NCBI RefSeq assembly: GCF_016134045.1 | Contig: NZ_CP065915.1 | Location: 1 to 64,000, forward strand | Origin: Pelagovum pacificum | GTDB lineage: Bacteria; Pseudomonadota; Alphaproteobacteria; Rhodobacterales; Rhodobacteraceae | Direction of reading: 5' to 3' | Length of the DNA: 64,000 nucleotides | Shown here: piece after piece, positions 36,844 through 44,983 of the stretch | Layout: every line of letters starts with the position of its first letter | Position numbering within the stretch: position 1 is the stretch's first letter | Notes under the pieces: model-generated | Seen by the model: only the letters and a program-made list of their open reading frames with translations | The model's database searches: none | What the model was told of the DNA's origin: nothing | Program-made: the position numbers and the translations under genes

Positions 36844-38511
36844 ATGAATGACAAGATAAAACAGGAGAAGTTGTGGATATTCCCGAAGGTCCACAAACCG
36901 GTATTCGGGATCTCGGCCCTTCTCATCGTGGCCTTCATCATCTTCGGCGCCGTGTTCAACGATGCCGCGAACGCACTTTTCGGCGGTCTTCAGGGCTTTC
37001 TCGCGGGCAAGTTCGGCTGGCTGCTGATCATCGAGGTGAACGTGCTGCTGGCCTTCGTGATCTTCCTCGCCCTTGGTCCTTTCGGGGACGTAAGGCTTGG
37101 CAAGATGGACGAGGACCCGGAGTACGATCTCTTCAGCTGGACCTCCATGCTGTTCAGCGCAGGCATCGGTATCGGCCTCATCTACTGGGGCGTCGCGGAG
37201 CCGATGTATCACTACTTCGCCGCCCCCCTTCAGGAGCCGGAAACGGTCGCCGCCGCGCAGGAGGCGATGTCGATCTCCTTCATGCACTGGGGCTTCCACG
37301 CCTGGGCGATCTATGCCGTCGTGGCCCTGGCGCTCGCCTACTTCCACTTCCGCAAGGGCCTGCCCCTGTCGATCCGCTCGGCGCTCTATCCGCTGATCGG
37401 TGAGAAGATCTACGGCTTCTGGGGTGACCTGGTTGATATCGTCGCCGTCTTCGGCACGATGTTCGGGATCGTCACCTCCCTCGGCCTCGGCGCGATGCAG
37501 GTGAACTCCGGTCTCGAGGTTGTCTTCGGCGTTCCGGTCAACACCGGCGTTCAGATCCTCATCATCGCGGGCATCACCGCCATGGCGACCATGTCGGTCG
37601 TCGCGGGTCTCGACGGCGGGATCAAGCGGCTGTCGAACATCAACGTCATCCTGTCGATGGTTTTCCTTGCTTTCATGGTGATCGTCGGCCCGACGCTGTT
37701 CATCTTCGACACCTTCGTCGACAATTACGGCAACTACCTGAAGGACCTGATCCGTCTCGGCACCTGGAATGAGGGCTGGGTCGGCGGCAACGATGCCGGT
37801 AACTGGCAGAACGCCTGGACCATTTTCTACTGGGCCTGGTGGGTCAGCTGGGCGCCCTTCGTCGGCGTGTTCATCGCGCGGATCAGCCGGGGCCGCACGG
37901 TCCGGGAGTTCATGTTCGGCGTGATGCTTCTGCCCTGCACGATCATGTTCTTCTGGTTCACCGCTTTCGGCGGCACCGCGATCGACATCTCGCTCGGCGG
38001 GGACCCGACGCTGGTGGAGGCCACGCAGGAGAACTACGCCAACACGATGTTCGCCCTGCTTGAGTACTTCCCGTTCTCGGGCCTGACATCGCTGTTCGCG
38101 ACCGTGCTGGTCATCATGTGGTTCGTGACCTCCTCGGACTCCGGCAGCTTCGTCATCGACATGCTGACCGCGGGCGGGGACCCCGATCCGCCGAAGATCC
38201 AGCGGATCTTCTGGGCTGTCACCGAGGGTGCGGTGGCGTCCGTGCTGTTGGTCGCAGGGGGGCTGAACGCGCTCCAGGCGGCGGCCGTGGTGGCGGGCTT
38301 CCCGTTCGCCGTCGTGCTGGCGCTGATCGCGATCGGCCTTTGGAAGGCACTGCGCTGGGACAGCCTCATGGTCCACCGGCACCGTCAGCGGTTCCGCAAC
38401 GACAGCGAGGCCGACCACAACATGCCCAACGACCTGCCCGGCGTGCTTGGCGCGCAGCCCGAGGTGGCGAACAAGCCCTCGCGCGGCGGAGAGCAGTCTC
38501 CGGCAGAATAA
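36844..38511 (+). CDS. BCCT-family (betaine/choline/carnitine) transporter
   Basis: The 555-aa product has about twelve transmembrane segments and belongs to the betaine/choline/carnitine family. The glycine-rich stretch SAGIGIGLIYWGVAEP in TM3 and the Trp-rich box IFYWAWWVSWAPFVG in TM8 are family hallmarks and form the quaternary-ammonium cage. SSDSGSFVIDML also fits. No long regulatory C-terminal domain is present, which suggests uptake for nutrition or a simple osmolyte carrier; the substrate is not fixed. CAGGGAGACGAT precedes the ATG. A BetI-like inverted repeat lies upstream. A strong hairpin follows the stop. Confidence 0.93.
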   Translation: MNDKIKQEKLWIFPKVHKPVFGISALLIVAFIIFGAVFNDAANALFGGLQGFLAGKFGWLLIIEVNVLLAFVIFLALGPFGDVRLGKMDEDPEYDLFSWTSMLFSAGIGIGLIYWGVAEPMYHYFAAPLQEPETVAAAQEAMSISFMHWGFHAWAIYAVVALALAYFHFRKGLPLSIRSALYPLIGEKIYGFWGDLVDIVAVFGTMFGIVTSLGLGAMQVNSGLEVVFGVPVNTGVQILIIAGITAMATMSVVAGLDGGIKRLSNINVILSMVFLAFMVIVGPTLFIFDTFVDNYGNYLKDLIRLGTWNEGWVGGNDAGNWQNAWTIFYWAWWVSWAPFVGVFIARISRGRTVREFMFGVMLLPCTIMFFWFTAFGGTAIDISLGGDPTLVEATQENYANTMFALLEYFPFSGLTSLFATVLVIMWFVTSSDSGSFVIDMLTAGGDPDPPKIQRIFWAVTEGAVASVLLVAGGLNALQAAAVVAGFPFAVVLALIAIGLWKALRWDSLMVHRHRQRFRNDSEADHNMPNDLPGVLGAQPEVANKPSRGGEQSPAE

Positions 38512-38516
38512 GACAG

Positions 38517-38550
38517 GCGCCGGGACGGGGTATCTCCCTCGTCCCGGCGC
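38517..38550 (+). terminator. Hairpin after the BCCT gene
   Basis: GCGCCGGGACG and CGTCCCGGCGC form a perfect 11-bp GC-rich stem starting 5 bp after the stop. No T-run follows, so it may act as a transcript 3'-end stabiliser or weak terminator rather than a classical one. Confidence 0.5.
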
Positions 38551-38678
38551 AGGCCAGGACTGCGGACCGTGCCATTCCTGCCCGAATATCAGGCGTTCGC
38601 CCTCGCATGCGCCATAGCGGTTTTGCGATTATGTAACCTCGTGCCATCCTGAAGTCCCTCAACAGTGGAGTCAGGCCG

Positions 38679-40037
38679 ATGGCTGATATTGCGAGCAAGG
38701 GAGGCGGCGGCGCCTCGCTGACGACCAAGATCATGGTCGGGATGGGAGCGGGCGTCGTGCTCGGTGTCATCCTCAACCAGATCGGATCGGAGTGGATCGA
38801 CACCTACATCGTGGAAGGCCTCTTCTGGATGGTCGGCACGATGTTCGTGAACGCGCTGAAGATGCTCGTCGTGCCGCTCGTCTTCTTCTCGCTCCTGTGC
38901 GGTGTGACCGGTATCGGCGACATCCGGGTGCTTGGCCGGGTCGGGTCGCGGTCCTTCGGGCTTTATCTGCTGACCACGGCGATCGCCATCGCGGTGGCCA
39001 TCACGCTGGCGCTCATCATCGGGCCGGGCAAGGGCTTCGACATGACCGGCGTCGACACGTCCGGTGTCAGCGCGGCCGAGGCGCCGTCCGTCTGGCAGGT
39101 CTTCGCAGGTATCGTGCCGACCAATCCGATCGCCGCCTTCGCCAACGGCGAGATGCTGCAGGTGATCTTCTACACCTGCGTTCTCGGCATCGCGGTGCTG
39201 ATGATGGGGGACCGGTCGGAGCCTTTCGTCGCGGCCTGCGAATACATGAACGAGGTGATGATGAAGATCGTCGCCATCGTGATGATGTTCGCGCCCTACG
39301 GTGTCTTCGCGCTCATCTCTCGCACCTTCGCGGAACAGGGGATCGAGCTGTTCGTGCCCGTGATCCTCTACGTGGTGACACTCGTCGGGGCGCTGCTGCT
39401 CCACCTGTTCGGGACGCTGTCGCTGCTGCTGAGGACGCTGGCGGGCCTGAACCCGATCACGTTCATGCGGAAAATGCGCCCGGCGCAGATCTTCGCCTTC
39501 TCCACGGCGTCGTCCAACGCGACGATCCCGGTCACCTACCGCAGCGTGACGGAACGGATCGGCGTCGACGGGTCGGTTGCGTCCTTCACCGTTCCGTTCG
39601 GCGCGACGATCAACATGGACGGCACCGCGATCATGCAGGGCGTGGCGACGGTGTTCCTCGCCAATGTCTACGGCATCGACCTCGGCATCGCGGGCTACCT
39701 GACGGTCATCGGTATGGCAGTGCTCGCCTCCATCGGCACGGCGGGTGTGCCGGGCGTCGGCCTCGTCATGCTGACGATGGTGCTCACCCAGGTCGGCTTG
39801 CCGATCGAAGGTGTCGCGATCATCCTCGGCGTCGATCGTCTGATGGACATGATCCGCACAGCGGTGAACATCACCGGCGACGCGGTCGTCTCGACCATCG
39901 TGGCGAAGGGAGAGGGCAAGCTCGACATGGCCGTCTTCGACAACCCGGACGCCGGGGTGATCTACGACGGCGCCATCGGCGTCGACCCGGAGGCCGAGGC
40001 GCGCCTTGCCCGTGTGGCGCACAAGCCGGCCGAGTGA
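38679..40037 (+). CDS. Dicarboxylate/amino acid:cation symporter (DAACS family)
   Basis: The 452-aa product is a glutamate/C4-dicarboxylate-type secondary transporter (GltP/DctA/SstT relatives). Early helices read LTTKIMVGMGAGVVLGVILN. The substrate and ion motifs are visible: FSTASSNATIPVTYR (HP1), FGATINMDGTAIMQGV (TM7 NMDGT), and ASIGTAGVPGVGLVML (HP2). VDRLMDMIRTAVNITGD in TM8 holds the Arg/Asp region that sets substrate type. The substrate is probably an acidic amino acid or dicarboxylate. It lies 167 bp after the BCCT gene and before the TPP riboswitch, so it is likely monocistronic. Confidence 0.93.
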   Translation: MADIASKGGGGASLTTKIMVGMGAGVVLGVILNQIGSEWIDTYIVEGLFWMVGTMFVNALKMLVVPLVFFSLLCGVTGIGDIRVLGRVGSRSFGLYLLTTAIAIAVAITLALIIGPGKGFDMTGVDTSGVSAAEAPSVWQVFAGIVPTNPIAAFANGEMLQVIFYTCVLGIAVLMMGDRSEPFVAACEYMNEVMMKIVAIVMMFAPYGVFALISRTFAEQGIELFVPVILYVVTLVGALLLHLFGTLSLLLRTLAGLNPITFMRKMRPAQIFAFSTASSNATIPVTYRSVTERIGVDGSVASFTVPFGATINMDGTAIMQGVATVFLANVYGIDLGIAGYLTVIGMAVLASIGTAGVPGVGLVMLTMVLTQVGLPIEGVAIILGVDRLMDMIRTAVNITGDAVVSTIVAKGEGKLDMAVFDNPDAGVIYDGAIGVDPEAEARLARVAHKPAE

Positions 40038-40137
40038 CGCTCGTCCATGGCATCGCCGGCCATGCGTCGGCGATGTCGTGGCGCGACCGACGCGGCTGCC
40101 ACTTGAAGGTCTGCTGCGGGCGCTCTAGGTCTCTGCC

Positions 40138-40231
40138 TACCTCGGGGGGCCCGGTAAACCGGGCTGAGATTGCGCGTGCGACGCGCTGACCCGTTGAACC
40201 TGAACCGGCTCGCACCGGCGGAGGGAAGGTA
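40138..40231 (+). promoter_or_regulatory. TPP (thi-box) riboswitch
   Basis: The element shows the conserved thi-box parts in order: TACCT...GGGG, CTGAGATTGC for the pyrimidine-sensing side, GACCCGTTGAACCTGA, and CGGAGGGAAGGTA closing P1 (TACCT with AGGTA). It lies about 50 bp before thiB. High thiamine diphosphate should shut off the thiBPQ transporter. A TTTTTT run follows at about 40251, but no clear terminator hairpin is seen, so control may act on the GGAGGA ribosome site. Confidence 0.93.
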
Positions 40232-40281
40232 ACGGGCAAAGTCCTTCACGCCTTTTTTCCGTCCGGCGATTGGAGGATTTG

Positions 40282-41256
40282 ATGCTGAGAGCGACCACCA
40301 TCGCGGGACTGACGTTTGCTGCCACGACAGCAGGCGCGGAAACCCTGACCATCTACGCTTACGATTCGTTTGTCCCCGACTACGGGCCCGGCCCCGCCGT
40401 GGCAGAGGTCTTCGAGGAGCAATGCGGCTGCGAGGTCGAGTATGTCGCCGCCGGCGACGGCGCGGCGCTTCTGTCCCGGGTCCGGCTCGAGGGCGCGCGC
40501 AGCGGCGCCGACATCGTGCTCGGCCTCGACAGCAACCTAGTCGCGCAGGCGCGGGAAACCGGCCTCTTCGCGCCCCATGGCGTCGATGCAGAGTTCGATC
40601 TGCCCGTGACATGGGACGACGATACCTTTCTGCCGTTCGACTGGGGCTACTTCGCCTTCGTCGGCAATGAGGGGACCGAGGCGCCGTCCAGCCTGCAGGA
40701 GCTTGCCGACAGCGACCTGCAGATCGCCATTCAGGACCCCCGGTCCTCGACACCCGGCCTTGGCCTCGTCCTCTGGGTCGAGCAGGCTTATGGCGAGGAG
40801 GCCGGCGCGCTCTGGTCCGACCTCGCCGACAACGTGCTGACCGTGACCCCCGGTTGGTCCGAGGCCTACGGCCTGTTCCTTGATGGAGAAGTCGACGCGG
40901 TGCTGTCCTACACCACTTCGCCTGCCTACCACTCGATCGCGGAAGAGGATGACAGCAAGGTCGCCTGGGCCTTCGACGAAGGGCACTACGTTCAGATCGA
41001 AGTCGCGGCGGTCCTCGAGAGCTCCGACCAGCCCGAACTGGCCCGCGAGTTCATGGCCTTCATCGCCTCCGACGGCTTCCAGTCCGTAATCCCGACGACG
41101 AACTGGATGTACCCGGTGATCGAACCGGAAGGCGGCCTGCCCGACGGTTTCGAGGCGCTCGCCCAGCCCGAAAGCGCGCTGCTCTACCCGCCGGAAGAGG
41201 CACAGGCGGTGCGTGAGGCAGCCATCGACACGTGGCGCGGGGCGCTCGCGCAATGA
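40282..41256 (+). CDS. thiB: Thiamine ABC transporter substrate-binding protein
   Basis: The 324-aa product is the periplasmic thiamine/TPP receptor. A signal peptide (MLRATTIAGLTFAATTAGAE) is followed by LTIYAYDSFVPDYGPGPAV, the usual ThiB start. Other family marks are LLSRVRLEGARSGADIVLGLD, PFDWGYFAFV, IQDPRSSTPGLGLVLWV and TNWMYPV. GGAGGATTTG precedes the ATG. The TPP riboswitch and the downstream thiP-thiQ genes confirm the role. The stop overlaps the thiP start (ATGA). Confidence 0.95.
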   Translation: MLRATTIAGLTFAATTAGAETLTIYAYDSFVPDYGPGPAVAEVFEEQCGCEVEYVAAGDGAALLSRVRLEGARSGADIVLGLDSNLVAQARETGLFAPHGVDAEFDLPVTWDDDTFLPFDWGYFAFVGNEGTEAPSSLQELADSDLQIAIQDPRSSTPGLGLVLWVEQAYGEEAGALWSDLADNVLTVTPGWSEAYGLFLDGEVDAVLSYTTSPAYHSIAEEDDSKVAWAFDEGHYVQIEVAAVLESSDQPELAREFMAFIASDGFQSVIPTTNWMYPVIEPEGGLPDGFEALAQPESALLYPPEEAQAVREAAIDTWRGALAQ

Positions 41257-42758
41257 GCCTGACGCGGCCCGGTCTCTGGGCCGCCGGACTTCTTCTGCTC
41301 CTGACGCTCGGCACCGTGGGTGCCGTCGCGTGGCGGGCGGAGTGGTCCGGCGCTTTCGGCCCGGCGGACTGGGCCGCGATCCGCTTCACGTTGCTGCAGG
41401 CGCTGGCCTCGGCCGCGTTGTCGGTGCTGTTGGCGGTCCCGGTCGCCCGCGCCCTGTCGCGGCGGCGTTTTCTGGGCCGCAGCGTGCTGGTCACACTGCT
41501 TGGCGCGCCCTTCATCCTGCCGGTCGTCGTCGCGGTGATGGGCCTGCTCGCGGTGTTCGGACGACGCGGACTGGTGAGCGACGGGCTGGCCCTCATCGGG
41601 CTGCCTCCGCTCGACATCTACGGCTACGAGGGCGTCGTCCTTGCCCATGTTTTCTTCAACCTGCCGCTTGCCACACGGATGCTGCTGCAGGGCTGGCTGT
41701 CGATCCCGTCCGAACGGTTCCGTCTTGCCGCGTCGCTCGGCGCGCCGGTGGGGCGACTGCTTGAATGGCCGATGATCCGGTCGGTCGCGCCGGGGGCGTT
41801 CCTCGTGATCTTCCTGATCTGCCTGTCGAGTTTCGCTGTCGCGCTGATCCTCGGCGGTGGTCCCCGCGCGACGACGGTCGAGCTCGCCATCTATCAGGCG
41901 GTGCGCTTCGATTTCGATCTCGAGCGGGCGGCGCTGTTGGCTTTGGTGCAGTTCGCAATCTGTGCGGCGGTCGCGGCGGTCGCTTTCGCGGTGACGGTGC
42001 CCGACGGGCTCGGCTCCGGCCTCGACCGGACGGTGAAACGCTGGGACGGGAGCCGCTGGGCCGACGCGTTCTGGATCGCGCTCGCCGCGCTGTTCTTGTT
42101 GTTGCCGCTGGGCGTGATCGTTGCCGGCGGGATCGCCGGACTGCCGGACCTGCCTGGCAGCCTCTTCGCCGCCTCGGTTCGGTCGGTGTGCGTCGCGCTC
42201 GCCTCTACCGTCATCGCGCTGGTGCTGTCGCTGGCCCTCGCCCTGCGGAAAGGGCCGGTCTCGTCCCTCGCCGGGGTGCTCCCGCTCGCTGCGTCGCCGC
42301 TGGTCGTGGGGACCGGCCTGCTCATCGTGATTTACCCGCTCGCCTCGCCCGCCAGTGCGGCACTTGCGATCACGGCGCTCGTCAACGCGCTGATGGCCGT
42401 TCCCTTCGCCGTACGCATCGTGACGCCCGCTGTCCGGCAGGCGGAGGCCTCCTACGGGCGCCTTGCGGATGCGATGGGGCTCACTGGCTGGGCGCGCCTG
42501 CGCATCGTTCTGCTGCCACGCCTGAGACGCCCGCTCGGCTTTGCCGGGGGGATCGCGGCTGCGTTGTCGATGGGCGACCTCGGCGTGATCGCCTTGTTTG
42601 CAGGGCCCGGTGAGGAAACGCTGCCCCTCGCGATGTATAGACTTATGGGCGCGTTCAGGACCGACGCCGCCGCCGGTGCGGGGTTGGTCCTGTTCGCGCT
42701 GAGCCTCACGTTGTTCTGGGCCTTCGACAGGGGAGGGCGCGTCGATGCTGACGCTTGA
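41253..42758 (+). CDS. thiP: Thiamine ABC transporter permease
   Basis: The 501-aa product is a double-length permease with two binding-protein-dependent transport modules and about twelve membrane segments. The first module has the EAA-type loop near RLAASLGAPVGRLLEW, the second near RLADAMGLTGWARLRIV. It forms the membrane channel for thiamine entry with ThiB and ThiQ. It overlaps thiB by 4 bp and thiQ by 14 bp. Length and two-module form are normal for ThiP. Confidence 0.94.
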   Translation: MSLTRPGLWAAGLLLLLTLGTVGAVAWRAEWSGAFGPADWAAIRFTLLQALASAALSVLLAVPVARALSRRRFLGRSVLVTLLGAPFILPVVVAVMGLLAVFGRRGLVSDGLALIGLPPLDIYGYEGVVLAHVFFNLPLATRMLLQGWLSIPSERFRLAASLGAPVGRLLEWPMIRSVAPGAFLVIFLICLSSFAVALILGGGPRATTVELAIYQAVRFDFDLERAALLALVQFAICAAVAAVAFAVTVPDGLGSGLDRTVKRWDGSRWADAFWIALAALFLLLPLGVIVAGGIAGLPDLPGSLFAASVRSVCVALASTVIALVLSLALALRKGPVSSLAGVLPLAASPLVVGTGLLIVIYPLASPASAALAITALVNALMAVPFAVRIVTPAVRQAEASYGRLADAMGLTGWARLRIVLLPRLRRPLGFAGGIAAALSMGDLGVIALFAGPGEETLPLAMYRLMGAFRTDAAAGAGLVLFALSLTLFWAFDRGGRVDADA

Positions 42759-43440
42759 AGATATCACCGTGACGCTCGGGGACTTCACGCTCCGCGCAGA
42801 CACCAGTGTGCCGCAAGGTATCACCGCCGTGATCGGCCCCTCCGGCGGCGGCAAGTCGACCTTGCTGTCGGCGATCGGCGGCTTCGCCGAGGTCGAGGGG
42901 CGGATCTATGTCGATGGTCAGGATATTACCGGGCGACAGCCAGCCGAGAGGCCCGTCGCGACCCTGTTTCAGGACCACAACCTGTTCCCGCACCTCACCG
43001 TCGCGCAGAACGTCGGGCTTGGCCTCGTGTCGAAGCTGACCCTGCCGACGGGTGTGCGTGAGGAGGTGGACGAAGTGCTGCGCCGCGTCGGCCTGTCGGG
43101 GATGGGCGACCGGAAGCCCGGTGCGCTGTCGGGTGGCCAGCAAAGCCGGGCCGCACTGGCCCGCGCGCTCGTGCAGGACAAGCCGGTGGTGCTGTTGGAC
43201 GAACCCTTTGCCGCGCTCGGGCCGGCCCTCAAGGCGGAAATGCTGGACCTCGCGCGGTACGTGCTTGCCGCGCCCGGCAGAACACTGCTGATGGTGACCC
43301 ACGATCCCGGCGATGCGGAGCGCGTTGCGGAGCATGTGTTGCTCGTCATGGACGGCGCGGTTTCCGGTCCCCATGATCGCGCGGCGCTGATGGCCGATCC
43401 GCCGGAGGCGCTGCGCACCTATCTCGGAGGGTTTGAATGA
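42745..43440 (+). CDS. thiQ: Thiamine ABC transporter ATP-binding protein
   Basis: The 231-aa product is the ATPase of the thiamine importer. Walker A is GPSGGGKST, the ABC signature is LSGGQQSRAALARAL, and Walker B is VVLLDEPFAALG. The H-loop is VTHDPGDAERVA. It is short, as usual for ThiQ, with no extra regulatory domain. Its start lies inside the thiP end, and its stop overlaps the next small lipoprotein gene (ATGA). Confidence 0.94.
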   Translation: MLTLEDITVTLGDFTLRADTSVPQGITAVIGPSGGGKSTLLSAIGGFAEVEGRIYVDGQDITGRQPAERPVATLFQDHNLFPHLTVAQNVGLGLVSKLTLPTGVREEVDEVLRRVGLSGMGDRKPGALSGGQQSRAALARALVQDKPVVLLDEPFAALGPALKAEMLDLARYVLAAPGRTLLMVTHDPGDAERVAEHVLLVMDGAVSGPHDRAALMADPPEALRTYLGGFE

Positions 43441-43715
43441 GGGCGTTCCTGTTGTTGCCGATGCTCGCCGGTTGCGCGTCTACGGCCGAGCCGGAGCCGC
43501 CGGCCTATGCCGTGCCGGCCCCCCTGTCGGCAATGTCGCTGGAGACGGACTGCGTCGCCGCGGTTGCGGACGCGACCGACAACTCGCAAAGGGCGCTGCA
43601 TGTCACGGCGATCACGCCGCTCGAAACCGGAGTGGAGGTCATCGTGGAAGCGCCCGCGGAGGTGTGGGTCTGTCGGACAGGTGGCGGCCGGGAGCCGGAG
43701 TTGAGCCGGCGCTGA
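43437..43715 (+). CDS. Small predicted lipoprotein in the thiamine operon
   Basis: The 92-aa product starts MRAFLLLPMLAGCAS; LAGC is a lipobox, so Cys13 is probably lipidated. The mature part is about 80 aa with two further Cys (TDCVAAV and WVCRTGG) that could pair. Its start overlaps the thiQ stop by 4 bp, so it is translated as the fourth gene of the riboswitch-controlled operon. I do not recognise a family. A link to thiamine uptake is inferred only from position. Confidence 0.7.
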   Translation: MRAFLLLPMLAGCASTAEPEPPAYAVPAPLSAMSLETDCVAAVADATDNSQRALHVTAITPLETGVEVIVEAPAEVWVCRTGGGREPELSRR

Positions 43716-43821
43716 GAGGACCGGGGCGCAGGTCGGTGGAACCAGTCGAATTCGAGGCATCTCGTCAGTAATTCAGTGGATCAAATCGACCGAAAACAAT
43801 CTTTTCTCAATACCTTCTCAC

Positions 43822-43847
43822 CCAAAATTTTCGTCGAAAATTTTTGG
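43822..43847. repeat. AT-rich near-palindrome
   Basis: CCAAAATTTTCG pairs with CGAAAATTTTTGG around one base, with a single extra T. It could be a protein-binding site or a cruciform-prone spot. Such AAAATTTT symmetry is rare in this GC-rich sequence. Confidence 0.6.
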
Positions 43848-43895
43848 ACTGGCCCGAATGAAAACTGGCCCGGATGAAAACTGGTCGGGATGAGG
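43848..43895. repeat. Three 16-bp tandem repeats
   Basis: ACTGGCCCGAATGAAA, ACTGGCCCGGATGAAA and ACTGGTCGGGATGAGG follow head to tail directly after the AT-rich palindrome. The third copy is the most diverged. Confidence 0.75.
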
Positions 43896-43973
43896 AGCGG
43901 GCGTGTGCGATCCTCAATGACCACGAACAAAGAATCGCCTTGTCCCGCAATCATTTCGCCGCGCTAAGACATC

Positions 43974-44001
43974 GGCGGCTGCACCATTCGATGCAGCCGC
44001 C
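43974..44001 (-). terminator. Hairpin 3' of the alpha/beta hydrolase gene
   Basis: GGCGGCTGCA and TGCAGCCGCC form a perfect 10-bp stem with an 8-nt loop, 23 bp after the hydrolase stop on the minus strand. No T-run follows, so it is a candidate transcript end or stabilising stem only. Confidence 0.45.
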
Positions 44002-44024
44002 AGTCCGTCGGTCAATCCTACGGT

Positions 44025-44846
44025 TCAATCCGCAAGAAAGCCCAACAGCGCACCGTTGAAGGCGTCCGCGTGGCTCGTGTTGCAGCCATGCGGTGCGCCG
44101 GGCAGGACGACCAGCCGGCTTCCGGCGATCGCCTCGTGTGTCCGTTGCCCGGCCCCCTCGAGCGGCACGATCCCGTCGGAATCGCCGTGCAGGATCAGCG
44201 TCGGCACGGTCACTTTCTTGAGGTCCTCGCGGAAATCCGTTGTCCCGAATGCCTCCATGCAGCCGAGCGCAGCTGTCTGGTCGGACTGCCGGCACAGGGC
44301 TATGGCCTTCTTCCGTTCGTCCTCGGACACTTGCAGCGTGTCACCGGCAGAGAAGAAGTTCTTGGTGAACCCATCGAAGAAGACCTCGCGACTGTCGCGC
44401 AGCCCACGCTCCATCTTCTCGGCGGTTTCGCTGTCGAGCGGTCCGTTCGGATTGTCGTCCGACTTCATCATGAACGGCGGTACGGCCGCAGCGAACACGA
44501 TGGAATGCAGCCGATCCTCGCCGTGGTTGGCGACGTAGCGGGCAACCTCACCACCGCCCATCGAGAAGCCGACCAGGGTAACGTCACTCAGGTCCTTCTC
44601 TTCCAGCAGGTGCGCGAGGTCGGCGGCAAGCGTGTCGTAATCGTATCCGCTGTCGGGCTTCTCGGACTGGCCGAAGCCGCGACGATCATAGGTGATGACG
44701 CGGAAGCCGGCTTCGACGAGGTCGGGCACCTGCTTCTCCCATGCCGCACCGGAGAGCGGCCAGCCGTGGATCAGCACGATCGGACGACCGGAGCCGCCGG
44801 TATCTTCGACGTGGAGGCGAACGGGGGTGTGGGACGTATCCATCAT
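44025..44846 (-). CDS. Alpha/beta hydrolase (non-haem chloroperoxidase-like)
   Basis: The 273-aa product has the alpha/beta-hydrolase fold. The oxyanion region is VLIHGWPLSGAAWEKQ, the nucleophile elbow is LVGFSMGGGEVARYVA (Ser), the acid is in LILHGDSDGIVP, and the base is in PGAPHGCNTSHAD. This set is typical of the cofactor-free haloperoxidase / perhydrolase / esterase group. The physiological substrate is unknown. Two tandem ATGs start it, with GGAGAGAGAGCCC upstream; I use the first. A bidirectional terminator lies between its start region and petC. Confidence 0.9.
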   Translation of the reverse strand: MMDTSHTPVRLHVEDTGGSGRPIVLIHGWPLSGAAWEKQVPDLVEAGFRVITYDRRGFGQSEKPDSGYDYDTLAADLAHLLEEKDLSDVTLVGFSMGGGEVARYVANHGEDRLHSIVFAAAVPPFMMKSDDNPNGPLDSETAEKMERGLRDSREVFFDGFTKNFFSAGDTLQVSEDERKKAIALCRQSDQTAALGCMEAFGTTDFREDLKKVTVPTLILHGDSDGIVPLEGAGQRTHEAIAGSRLVVLPGAPHGCNTSHADAFNGALLGFLAD

Positions 44847-44932
44847 GGGCTCTCTCTCCAGAGTTTCATGTCTGGCCGTTGAACGAGAGCGGACGCTCCG
44901 CTGTTCCGTCACGAAACCGGGCGCGGCAAAGC

Positions 44933-44961
44933 AAAAGGCCCGCCGGAGAGGCGGGCCTTTT
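44933..44961. terminator. Terminator of the petABC operon
   Basis: AAAAGGCCCGCC, loop GGAGA, GGCGGGCCTTTT is a perfect 12-bp stem with A/T ends on both sides. On the minus strand it lies 23 bp after petC and is a strong intrinsic terminator. Confidence 0.9.
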
Positions 44962-44983
44962 CGAAGTTCGCGCAGTGGAAAGC

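Larger units (their letters stand above)
43716..44024. other. AT-rich intergenic island
   Basis: This 309-bp gap between the lipoprotein and the hydrolase contains a markedly AT-rich core (43780-43850) in a GC-rich genome. It holds a long near-palindrome, three 16-bp tandem repeats and a 10-bp-stem hairpin, listed separately. No gene or RNA family is recognised. Confidence 0.6.

Noticed and set aside
36769..38418. Long antisense frame over the BCCT transporter (and a similar one over thiP at 41184-42854)
   Set aside because: Extremely His/Arg/Asp-rich translations typical of the reverse strand of membrane-protein genes.
43848..43895. CRISPR array
   Set aside because: Units are contiguous 16-mers without spacers, and no cas gene is present anywhere in the window.
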